A stretch of DNA of 31,317 nt from JBEEMU01 sp043778315 (lineage in GTDB: Bacteria > Bacteroidota > Bacteroidia > Chitinophagales > Saprospiraceae), in contig JAYWGJ010000183.1 in assembly GCA_043778315.1 (NCBI GenBank), positions 1 through 31,317 of the forward strand. Direction: 5' to 3'. The notes beneath the pieces were generated by a model. It was given only the letters and a program-made list of their open reading frames with translations. It ran no database searches and was not told the DNA's origin. Position 1 is the first letter of the stretch, and each line of letters opens with the position of its first letter. Below, piece after piece: positions 15,648-23,481 of this stretch. Made by a program: the position numbers and the translations under genes.

Positions 15648-17009
15648 ATGAAAAAAGTTTATTTACCATTTATAATTTTGATAATTATTAGCATAGCAGC
15701 TTTATTTATTGCTGATACGAATACCATACCTGCCGCGAATACAACTAAAATAGACACCGCAGATACGGCATGGCTACTCACTGCCTCCGCTTTGGTATTG
15801 CTGATGACACCTGGATTAGCATTTTTTTACGGCGGCTTGGTGGATAATAAAAATGTTATTTCTACGATGTTGCAGAGTATTATTGCGATGGGTGTAGTGA
15901 GTATTGTTTGGGTAATTCTTGGTTTTTCGTTGGCATTTGGCGACAGTATGGGCGGTATTATAGGTAATCCGACCACTTTTTTTATGTTTCGCAACACCTT
16001 AAACGCTCCGCCGTGGAGTTTAGCACCTACTATTCCGCTACTTTTGTACGCTTGCTTTCAACTCAAATTTGCGATTATCACACCCGCGCTCATCACGGGC
16101 GCATTTGCGGATAGGATTAAATTCACGTCGTACATACTTTTTATAGTACTTTTTACGGTATTTATCTACGCGCCTTTGGCGCATTGGACTTGGCACCCGA
16201 ACGGTTTTTTATTGAAACTCGGTGTGATTGATTTTGCTGGTGGCTCGGTCGTTCATGTTTCGGCTGGCGCGGCGGCACTCGCTGCCGCGTGGTACTTGAA
16301 AGCGCATACGCCGCGTCATGAGCGGCAGCCGCACGCGCCTGCTAATATTCCGTACATCATTATCGGGACGGGTTTGTTGTGGTTTGGGTGGTTTGGCTTC
16401 AATGCAGGGTCGGCATTTGGGGCTAATCTGACCTCGGTTTTGGCTTTCGCGAATACGAATACTGCCGCCGCCGCGTCCGCTTTGGCATGGATATTTTTTG
16501 ATGTCACCAAAGGAAAAAAAGTGACTGCCGTCGGCGCGTGTATCGGAATTGTGGTCGGTTTGGTCGCAATCACACCCGCTGCAGGCTTTGTCGGTGTGCC
16601 TACTAGTATTTTTATTGGCACTTTCACTAGTGTTTTTTGCAATTGGTTTTTATCTTTGTTTAGCAAAACAAACTTGGACGACACTTTGGACGTGTTCCCG
16701 TGTCACGGCGTAGGCGGCATGGTAGGTATGCTGCTCACGGGTATTTTCGCGTCGCATCAAATCAATGAAACTATACCCGACGGGCTGTTTTTTGGTAATT
16801 ACACACTATTAATTAAGCAGTTGATTGGTTTAGTTATCGTCTTTGCCTTTGTTTTTTTCGCTTCCTTATTATTACTAAAAATAGTCGATTTAATACACCC
16901 GCTTCGAGTCACGGCAGCACAAGCGGCGGAAGGCTTAGATATATCACAACACGGTGAAAGCGTTAGTCGTAGTAAAATGAAAGAACTTACCGCATTACAA
17001 AATCAATAA
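15648..17009 (+). CDS. amt: Ammonium transporter Amt
   Basis: A 453-residue inner-membrane channel of the Amt/Mep/Rh family. The N-terminal hydrophobic segment (about 5-22) may be a signal peptide, as in some Amt proteins. After it the family pattern runs through about eleven membrane helices. The twin pore histidines are His203 (DFAGGSVVH) and His353 (PCHGVGG), and Asp195 matches the conserved substrate-recruiting aspartate. No glnK (PII) gene is beside it, which is unusual for amt. The next gene, crtY, begins one base after the stop codon, so the two are cotranscribed and may be translationally coupled. The 146-base upstream gap shows no clear promoter. Confidence 0.96.
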   Translation: MKKVYLPFIILIIISIAALFIADTNTIPAANTTKIDTADTAWLLTASALVLLMTPGLAFFYGGLVDNKNVISTMLQSIIAMGVVSIVWVILGFSLAFGDSMGGIIGNPTTFFMFRNTLNAPPWSLAPTIPLLLYACFQLKFAIITPALITGAFADRIKFTSYILFIVLFTVFIYAPLAHWTWHPNGFLLKLGVIDFAGGSVVHVSAGAAALAAAWYLKAHTPRHERQPHAPANIPYIIIGTGLLWFGWFGFNAGSAFGANLTSVLAFANTNTAAAASALAWIFFDVTKGKKVTAVGACIGIVVGLVAITPAAGFVGVPTSIFIGTFTSVFCNWFLSLFSKTNLDDTLDVFPCHGVGGMVGMLLTGIFASHQINETIPDGLFFGNYTLLIKQLIGLVIVFAFVFFASLLLLKIVDLIHPLRVTAAQAAEGLDISQHGESVSRSKMKELTALQNQ

Positions 17010-17010
17010 T

Positions 17011-18168
17011 ATGACTTCAAAAACCAACCATTTTGACCTAATTATCGCAGGCGCAGGTCTCGCAGGATTAAGTCTTGCGTATCACATTTCGCAAAAATCT
17101 GCTTTGCGCAACAAGAAAATATTGCTCGTTGATAGAGAATTGAAGCAAAAAAACGACCGAACTTGGTCTTTTTGGCAAAAAGATACTGGCATTTTTGATG
17201 ATTTAGTGTGTAAAGAATGGGGTTTCGTTGATTTTATGAGTCCTACCTATACTAAAATACTCGATATTGCACCATACAGCTATAAAATGATTCGCGGAGC
17301 TGATTTTTATGCTTTTATGAATGATTTTATTGCTAATAATGCTAATATTACAACAGTTTATGGCGAAATTACAGCTATGGAGCAAAGTAATGACACGGCT
17401 TCGGTTTGTGTAAACAACGAAATTTATACCGCCGATTACATTTGTAGCAGCATCAACGCTACGCCGCCGCAGCAACCGAACAAGCAATATATTTTGCAGC
17501 ATTTTAAGGGTTATGTGATACACACGCCTACGCCTGCGTTTGATATTTCTCGCGCTACGCTGATGGATTTTTCTGTTGCGCAGCACGGCGATTGTCGGTT
17601 TGTGTATGTGCTGCCGACCGATGCGCATACCGCGATGGTGGAATATACGGTGTTTTCTGAAACGCTTTTAGCTGACGATTTTTACGATGCGCAACTCAAA
17701 GATTATATTGCTAACACACTGAAGATCAAGGACTACGAGATACAACACACCGAGTTTGGGGTGATACCGATGACGGATGCGGTGTTCCCGACGCAAACAG
17801 GCAAGCGGATATTTCACGTCGGTACGGCTGGCGGAAATACCCGAGCTTCTACGGGTTATACTTATACAAATATACAAAAAAATTGTGCCGCTTTTGCACA
17901 TCACTGGGCAAAAAACGGCACATTAAAGTCTTATAAAACCATAAATAATAAGCGATTTGCCTATTATGATAGTGTTTTTTTGAGTGTTTTGAGCGGTCGG
18001 AGTCTGCCGATGCGCGACGTATTTAGCGATTTATTTAAACACAATACCCCGCAGCGCGTCCTCCGTTTTTTGGACGGAGATACCAATTTTGCTGACGAGC
18101 TTAAAATAATGTCGAGCGTTCCGATACTCACTTTTCTACCACTTGCGGTGCGTAATCTGTTGAAATAG
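17011..18168 (+). CDS. crtY: Lycopene cyclase CrtY
   Basis: A 385-residue FAD-dependent cyclase. The N-terminal nucleotide-binding motif is DLIIAGAGLAGLSLA (9-23), followed by the family motif NDRTWSFW and, in the C-terminal half, GTAGGNTRASTGYTY. It would close beta rings at the ends of lycopene. In the context of cruF and crtD, one end is probably cyclised and the other left open. It is coupled to amt (one base apart) and converges on crtZ with a 23-base gap and no terminator. The rest of the pathway is on the opposite strand, which is unusual for a compact carotenoid cluster. A role in zeaxanthin synthesis is the alternative if both ends are cyclised. Confidence 0.92.
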   Translation: MTSKTNHFDLIIAGAGLAGLSLAYHISQKSALRNKKILLVDRELKQKNDRTWSFWQKDTGIFDDLVCKEWGFVDFMSPTYTKILDIAPYSYKMIRGADFYAFMNDFIANNANITTVYGEITAMEQSNDTASVCVNNEIYTADYICSSINATPPQQPNKQYILQHFKGYVIHTPTPAFDISRATLMDFSVAQHGDCRFVYVLPTDAHTAMVEYTVFSETLLADDFYDAQLKDYIANTLKIKDYEIQHTEFGVIPMTDAVFPTQTGKRIFHVGTAGGNTRASTGYTYTNIQKNCAAFAHHWAKNGTLKSYKTINNKRFAYYDSVFLSVLSGRSLPMRDVFSDLFKHNTPQRVLRFLDGDTNFADELKIMSSVPILTFLPLAVRNLLK

Positions 18169-18191
18169 AGTTATTTACGGCTATTTTACTA

Positions 18192-18674
18192 CTACTTTCC
18201 CGCTACGCGCACCGCTTTTAGCGCGTCGCTGAAATAGCGCATCGGTACTATCAACATACCAAAACACTCGCCTTCCTCTTTGGTCATGCGCTTGTGATGT
18301 ACTTTGTGCGCCTTGCGTATAGCGCGCAAATAAACGTTATCGGAGTTGCGCCACAGCTTAAACCGTTGGTGTATAAAAATATCGTGAACGATAAAATAGC
18401 ACAAGCCGTAGGCGGCAATACCAAAACCTATCCACACGCGAAAATCCCAACCTGCCATCACGCCAAACATGATGCAAAGCCAACTCGGAATAGCGAAAAT
18501 CAAGAAAAAACTATCGTTTTTCTCAAAAAAAGCACCTTCTCCGATGCTGTGATGGTCTTCGTGCAAGTACCATAAAAAGCCGTGCATGACGTATTTGTGG
18601 GTGAACCACGCCACAAATTCCATCGTAAAAAAGGTTGCTGAAAGCACCAAAGCTGCAAAAAATACGTTAAGCAT
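18192..18674 (-). CDS. crtZ: Beta-carotene hydroxylase CrtZ
   Basis: A 160-residue membrane di-iron hydroxylase that adds the 3-hydroxyl to beta rings. All histidine boxes are visible: HKYVMH (26-31), HEDHH, HDIFIHQR and HKVHH, with about four hydrophobic segments. It is the last gene of the minus-strand set, 21 bases after cruF. Its 3' end faces crtY 23 bases away. Together with CrtY it would make the 3-hydroxy-beta-ring end of the product. Confidence 0.95.
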   Translation of the reverse strand: MLNVFFAALVLSATFFTMEFVAWFTHKYVMHGFLWYLHEDHHSIGEGAFFEKNDSFFLIFAIPSWLCIMFGVMAGWDFRVWIGFGIAAYGLCYFIVHDIFIHQRFKLWRNSDNVYLRAIRKAHKVHHKRMTKEEGECFGMLIVPMRYFSDALKAVRVAGK

Positions 18675-18695
18675 ATTTTAATTATATATATTTAA

Positions 18696-19364
18696 TTATA
18701 AAAATAAATTTAAGCCACAAAAAAACAAGAATGTGGTAATAGTATAAACGATTGCGACGGTATTTTGTTTGCCGAAAGGTAAAAAATTGAATACTAATTG
18801 CAATAAAAAACCGCAAACGAACCAAGCTACATAATTTTGTATGGGCGCAAAGCCAAACTGCCATTGCCAAAGCCCAATTTTATTCGCCAAAAGCTCCATC
18901 GGATAATCGGCGATTGTCATGAGCGCGGCAGCTATCGCGCTGTTAATTAGTAAAATAAAGCGGCTATTGATTTTCAAATAAGCGGTCAAAAAAATGCTTA
19001 AAACACCGTAAGTATAAACTTGTAACCACCACAAAACGCCCATCAAAACGGGAACGTTCGCCGCCTGCCAACCCAAAATACTACCATTATAACTGTACGC
19101 TCCGAACGGAAACTGCGTAGTAACGCCAATGTATTCTATACCGAATCCGAAAACCGCCGCTACTAAACTAAACACGCCGAAAGCCTTGTTTTTGTTGGAA
19201 ATGTTAGCGAAAACGCAGACTGCCGCAACCACCAAATTGAGTGGCGTATTGCCCAAAAACCACACCCGATACGGCGACCAAACCATACCGATAAACCCCG
19301 AAACATGGAACAACAAAAGTACGAAAATACTTGCGTTTTTGGTCGTGAAAATAGCGTTTGACAC
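18696..19364 (-). CDS. cruF: Carotenoid 1,2-hydratase CruF-like
   Basis: A 222-residue integral membrane protein with about seven hydrophobic segments. It carries the pattern of the CruF/DUF422 family: GFGIEYIGVTTQFPFGAYSY, ANVPVLMGVLWW, and a late DYPMELLANKIGLWQW. CruF adds water across the 1,2 bond of the open end of gamma-carotene-type pigments in Bacteroidota, Deinococcus and cyanobacteria. It starts seven bases after crtD ends, so the two enzymes acting on the same end are tightly coupled. No cruG glycosyltransferase is present here. Confidence 0.85.
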   Translation of the reverse strand: MSNAIFTTKNASIFVLLLFHVSGFIGMVWSPYRVWFLGNTPLNLVVAAVCVFANISNKNKAFGVFSLVAAVFGFGIEYIGVTTQFPFGAYSYNGSILGWQAANVPVLMGVLWWLQVYTYGVLSIFLTAYLKINSRFILLINSAIAAALMTIADYPMELLANKIGLWQWQFGFAPIQNYVAWFVCGFLLQLVFNFLPFGKQNTVAIVYTITTFLFFCGLNLFL

Positions 19365-19371
19365 AAAAAAA

Positions 19372-20835
19372 TTAGTTATTATTAATCATCTCGGAAGCGA
19401 TTTTACCCGACAGTAAACACAACGGAATACCGCCGCCTGGGTGCGCTGCAACGCCCGAAAAATATAGATTTTTGTAGTCTGGTGCGTAGTTCGGGTGTCT
19501 GAAAAACGCAGCCATACGGTCGTTGCTACTGGTGCCATAAATCGAGCCTTGATGCGTACTATTTCGCTGCTCTATCACTCGCGGGTCAAACGTCATTTCG
19601 GCTTCAATTAGTGCTTCTAAATCTATATGCAGCATTTTATTGAGCTTCGCGATGATGTTTTTGCGCGCCGTCGCGACCAATTTATCCCAATCTTGTGTAC
19701 CGTTATTTGGCGGTGTATTTATCATCACAAACCACGTTTCGTGTCCTTTGGGCGCGTCATCGGGCGCGTATTTACTGCCGATATTGACATAAACGGTAGG
19801 GTCGTCACAGATGGTTTTGAGGTCGATAAGGTGATGAAATTCGGCTTCGTAGTCGTTACTAAAAAACGTATTATGCACGTCCAAATTAGGAAACTCGCGG
19901 TTGATACCCCAGTAAAAAACGATAGCCGAAAGCGACCGCTCCTGTTTCAATTCCTTTGCGGCTTGCCGTTCGTCTTTTAACAAACTTTTGTAAGTAGGAT
20001 ACACGTCCATATTACTCACAACTGTCTCGCAATCAATTACTTGTGTATTTGTTTTAACGCCTTTTACCGTTTTATTTTCATGTATAATTTCTTTGATTGG
20101 CATATTATAATGAAATTTTGCGCCGTTTTTTTGTGCTAAACTAACCAAATTTTTCGTAATATTATACATTCCGCCTTCGGGCGCAAATACGCCGATGCCG
20201 TGTTCTAGATGCGGAATCACGTTCAAAATTCCTGGTGCGCGGTACGGGCTGCTGCCATTAAAAGTAGCGTATCGATTGAACATTTGCACCAATTTAGGGT
20301 GTTGCAAACGGCGCATATTCGCCTCGTTCATCGTTGTAAACAAATCGAGATGATGCAGGTTCGCGATAGCACGCACGGTTTCCATGTTTGTATAGGTTTT
20401 GATGCTATGCAGCGAACTTTCTAAAAAAACCTTTTTAGTAAGTTCGAACAGTTTTTTGGTATGTTCAAATTGTTTTTTTAGATTTAAACTACTGATATTC
20501 AATTTATTAGCGACTTCGTCGGCAAAAGCATCTTGGTCGGCGTAACCAACAATTTCGATGCCGTCTTCCCAAAAATAGCGGCAAGTAATGTCTAATTTTT
20601 TGTATCTAAATGGGTTTTCTTTATTGGAAAATGCAAATAAATCATCTACCAAATTCGGCATTGTAAACACCGAAGGACCCACATCGAAGCGGTAATTTCC
20701 CACCCATTTTTCGGATAATTTGCCGCCTGCGTAGTCGTTTGCTTCATATACGTTTACGGCGTGACCTGCTGCGGACAGTCGCACCGCCGCCGCCATTCCG
20801 CCAACTCCCGAACCAATAATACCGATGTTTTTCAT
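19372..20835 (-). CDS. crtD: 1-hydroxycarotenoid 3,4-desaturase CrtD-like
   Basis: A 487-residue FAD desaturase of the phytoene-desaturase family, with the nucleotide-binding motif GIIGSGVGGMAAAV at the N-terminus and the family end motif PGGGIPLCLLSG. The YFWEDG stretch and the FNRYATFNGSSPYRAP and HLEHGIGVFAPEGG stretches set it apart from the CrtI homologue in this window and match Bacteroidota CrtD. It would introduce the 3',4' double bond at the hydrated end. A promoter-like TATTTTTG lies about 30 bases upstream, and cruF follows after seven bases. The main alternative is a second carotene desaturase acting before hydration. Confidence 0.85.
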   Translation of the reverse strand: MKNIGIIGSGVGGMAAAVRLSAAGHAVNVYEANDYAGGKLSEKWVGNYRFDVGPSVFTMPNLVDDLFAFSNKENPFRYKKLDITCRYFWEDGIEIVGYADQDAFADEVANKLNISSLNLKKQFEHTKKLFELTKKVFLESSLHSIKTYTNMETVRAIANLHHLDLFTTMNEANMRRLQHPKLVQMFNRYATFNGSSPYRAPGILNVIPHLEHGIGVFAPEGGMYNITKNLVSLAQKNGAKFHYNMPIKEIIHENKTVKGVKTNTQVIDCETVVSNMDVYPTYKSLLKDERQAAKELKQERSLSAIVFYWGINREFPNLDVHNTFFSNDYEAEFHHLIDLKTICDDPTVYVNIGSKYAPDDAPKGHETWFVMINTPPNNGTQDWDKLVATARKNIIAKLNKMLHIDLEALIEAEMTFDPRVIEQRNSTHQGSIYGTSSNDRMAAFFRHPNYAPDYKNLYFSGVAAHPGGGIPLCLLSGKIASEMINNN

Positions 20836-20863
20836 TGTAAAATTATAAAATAATAAATTGTCA

Positions 20864-20871
20864 CAAAAATA
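20864..20871 (-). promoter_or_regulatory. Candidate internal promoter before crtD
   Basis: The minus strand reads TATTTTTG, a TAnnTTTG match, in the 66-base gap between crtB and crtD. The same TATTTTTGTG occurs before crtI. No convincing -33 element is seen. Confidence 0.3.
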
Positions 20872-20901
20872 GATAAATTTAGCTAAAAAAACTAAATAAT
20901 T

Positions 20902-21747
20902 TTATCCTGCTTTCAGCGCGCCTAATTCATTTCTAAGGTAAGATTTGGCTATAATAATGTATTTATTATTGTCGCTCACGCGAATACGAGTCGCCATAAC
21001 TTCCGCTGCAGGCACATTTTTTATCTTTGTAAACAAAGAATAATAGTATCGATATGCCAAATAAACGCCAAATCGGGCGCGATGCGGCAGCTCTTGAATG
21101 CCAATAAACGCCGCTTTAAAATCTTTTTCTATGTCTTTTTCTATCTCTTTTTTTGTCGTTTCGTCAAATTTTTCTACGCTCAATTCAGGGAAATAATTAC
21201 GTCCAAGCAGCACTGCATCGGCGCGCAAGTCGCGCAAGAAATTGATTTTTTGAAATGCTGCGCCTAAGCGTTCGGCTGCAAATTTGAGCCGATTGTATTC
21301 TGCATCGTCGCCCAAAACAAAAACTTTCAAGCACATCAAACCGACGACTTCCGCGCTCCCAACGATATATTTTTCGTACAATTCGCGGTCGTAGGTAACG
21401 GGTTTTAAATCCATTTCCATACTGTACAAAAATTGGTCGATGAGCCGACGGTCAATATTAAACTCGCGTATTGTTTGCTGAAAACTATGCAAAATTGGGT
21501 TCAGCGAAAAGCCGCGTTCAATCGCTAAATATGTCGCTTCTTTAAATTCGCGCAGCAATACCTCTTGTGGCTGCTCGTGAAAAGTATCGACTATTTCATC
21601 ACCTAAGCGAACAAATCCATATATATTATAGATATGTTGGCGAATATTCTTATCCAAAAGCAATATTGCTAAGGAAAAAGAGGTGCTATATGTCTTTGTT
21701 ACGGTCAAACTCGCATTTTCTGCTACCGTATCATATAAATTTTTCAT
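20902..21747 (-). CDS. crtB: Phytoene synthase CrtB
   Basis: A 281-residue prenyl-condensing enzyme that joins two geranylgeranyl diphosphates head to head to give phytoene. The two aspartate-rich motifs that bind magnesium-diphosphate are present: D50-EIV-D54 and RDLRAD (Asp173, Asp177), the latter within NFLRDLRADAVLLGRNYFP. The length is normal for bacterial CrtB. It starts 41 bases after crtI. Its substrate-producing enzyme (crtE) is not in this window. Confidence 0.95.
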   Translation of the reverse strand: MKNLYDTVAENASLTVTKTYSTSFSLAILLLDKNIRQHIYNIYGFVRLGDEIVDTFHEQPQEVLLREFKEATYLAIERGFSLNPILHSFQQTIREFNIDRRLIDQFLYSMEMDLKPVTYDRELYEKYIVGSAEVVGLMCLKVFVLGDDAEYNRLKFAAERLGAAFQKINFLRDLRADAVLLGRNYFPELSVEKFDETTKKEIEKDIEKDFKAAFIGIQELPHRARFGVYLAYRYYYSLFTKIKNVPAAEVMATRIRVSDNNKYIIIAKSYLRNELGALKAG

Positions 21748-21788
21748 AATTAATCGTTTTTTACAATTTTTAGCATTAAAAAATGATT

Positions 21789-23270
21789 TTATACTAATTT
21801 TTGTTCTTTCATTAGCTCTCTCGCTACTACTTCGCCCGAAATAAGGCTCGGTGGAACGCCTGGACCTGGAACTGTGAGTTGCCCTGCGAAGTAGAGATTT
21901 TTTAGTTTCGGATTTTTCAAACTCGGTTTTAGTAGCGCGGTTTGCATCAACGTATTCGCTAATCCATACGCATTGCCTTTGTAAGAATGATATTCTTTGA
22001 TAAATTCAGCGTGTGCGAAACCGCGTTTATAAACGATATGTTCCGTTATATTTTCGCCCGTAAATGCTTCTAATCGTTGCATCATCACGTCAAAATAATG
22101 TTCGTAATCCGCTTTGGTTAAGGGTAAATCGGGTGGCGTTGGCATCAGCAAAAAAATATTTTCCATGCCTTCGGGCGCAACCGTAGAATCGGTCTGAGAC
22201 GGACACGAAACATAAAAAAGCGGTCGTGTAGGTAGCTTCGGCGTATCGTATATTTCTTTGGCGTGCAGCGCAAAATCAGCATCAAAAAATAAATTGTGGT
22301 GCAATAAATTTTTTATCCGTTTATTGACACCAATATAAAACAGCAGCGACGACGGAGCCATCGTGCGTTTGTCCCAATATTCGGGCGAATATTGGCGATA
22401 AGCCTTCGGCAATAATTGCTGTTCAACGTGATGATAATCTGCGCCTGCTAAAACGGCATCGGCAGTATAAAAAATGTCTTCAGTCGTTTCTATACCTGTC
22501 ACAATATCGTTTTTTATTTTTATTTTGGCTACTTCTACATTTGTCTCAAATTGTACGCCGAGTTCACGCGCCAAACTCACCATTGCTTTTATGATTTCGT
22601 GCATGCCACCTTTCGGGTACCAAGTACCGAGTTTGAGGTCGGCGTAGTTCATCAAACTGTACATCGCAGGCGTATTTTCGGGCGTTGCACCCAAAAAAAG
22701 CACAGGAAACTCGATAATTTGCAGCAGTTTTTCGTTTTTGAAGTGCTTACGCGCTAACTTTGAGAACGAACTGAGCAAATCCAATTGTACCAAACCCTTA
22801 AAAAACCGCATATCCGTAAATTCGAATACTGAGCGGCTCGGACGGTACACAAAATCCTTGATTCCGACCTCGTATTTGTAACTCGCATCGTCCATAAACG
22901 CATCTAACTGCGCGGCTGCGCCCGTTTCGTAGCTCTCGAACATATCGCGCAGCGCACCATAATCGGCAGGAATATCTACGCTTTCTTTGGTGTCAAAAAC
23001 GACTTTATAAGAAGGCGAAAGCCGATTTAATTCATAATAATCGCTTGTTTTTTTACCGAAATTGGCAAAAAAGCTATCAAAAACATCAGGCATCCAATAC
23101 CACGACGGACCCATATCAAACCTAAAACCCTCCGCGCTAAACTCGCGTGCGCGACCGCCTAAGTCCGCGTTTTTTTCCAATACGGTCACGTCGTAGCCCG
23201 CTTGCGCTAAGTGACACGCTGCCGACAGTCCCGCAAAACCCGAGCCAATTACAATTATTTTTTTTGACAT
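21789..23270 (-). CDS. crtI: Phytoene desaturase CrtI
   Basis: A 493-residue FAD desaturase that would convert phytoene to lycopene. I choose the start at 23270 (MSKKIIVIGSGFAGL), which puts the FAD-binding glycine motif at the N-terminus. A longer frame from 23345 adds 25 hydrophobic residues not typical of the family. The MGPSWYWMPDVFDSFF and LGTWYPKGGMHEI stretches and the C-terminal PGPGVPPSLISGEVVARE motif match Bacteroidota CrtI. It is the first gene of the minus-strand set crtI-crtB-crtD-cruF-crtZ. Confidence 0.93.
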   Translation of the reverse strand: MSKKIIVIGSGFAGLSAACHLAQAGYDVTVLEKNADLGGRAREFSAEGFRFDMGPSWYWMPDVFDSFFANFGKKTSDYYELNRLSPSYKVVFDTKESVDIPADYGALRDMFESYETGAAAQLDAFMDDASYKYEVGIKDFVYRPSRSVFEFTDMRFFKGLVQLDLLSSFSKLARKHFKNEKLLQIIEFPVLFLGATPENTPAMYSLMNYADLKLGTWYPKGGMHEIIKAMVSLARELGVQFETNVEVAKIKIKNDIVTGIETTEDIFYTADAVLAGADYHHVEQQLLPKAYRQYSPEYWDKRTMAPSSLLFYIGVNKRIKNLLHHNLFFDADFALHAKEIYDTPKLPTRPLFYVSCPSQTDSTVAPEGMENIFLLMPTPPDLPLTKADYEHYFDVMMQRLEAFTGENITEHIVYKRGFAHAEFIKEYHSYKGNAYGLANTLMQTALLKPSLKNPKLKNLYFAGQLTVPGPGVPPSLISGEVVARELMKEQKLV

Positions 23271-23342
23271 AATTACTTTAAAAAATAGATTTTTCCTTCT
23301 TTTTGTTATACTATAATACAAAAAATAAGGTAAAAAGTTCCA

Positions 23343-23350
23343 CAAAAATA
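23343..23350 (-). promoter_or_regulatory. Candidate promoter of the carotenoid operon
   Basis: The minus strand reads TATTTTTG about 75 bases before the crtI start. A TTTTG occurs about 24 bases further up, slightly too far for a standard -33. It lies between the clpB terminator and crtI, where a promoter is needed. Confidence 0.35.
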
Positions 23351-23412
23351 AAATAAAATTTTATATATTCAGAACAAAATATATTTATATTTCCAAAATG
23401 AATTACCGAAAT

Positions 23413-23453
23413 AAAAAACGGCTGCCTTGCATCGCGCAAAACAGCCGTTTTTT
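23413..23453. terminator. Terminator after clpB
   Basis: AAAAAACGGCTG (23413-23424) pairs with CAGCCGTTTTTT (23442-23453) around a 17-base loop. For clpB transcripts on the minus strand the stem is followed by T residues. It insulates clpB from the carotenoid operon that follows on the same strand. Confidence 0.85.
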
Positions 23454-23481
23454 CTGAAAATAATGGTATTTTAGAACAATT

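Noticed and set aside
23271..23345. N-terminal extension of crtI
   Set aside because: The 25 extra residues are hydrophobic and basic and precede the FAD-binding motif, which in this family is at the very N-terminus. The candidate promoter overlaps this stretch.
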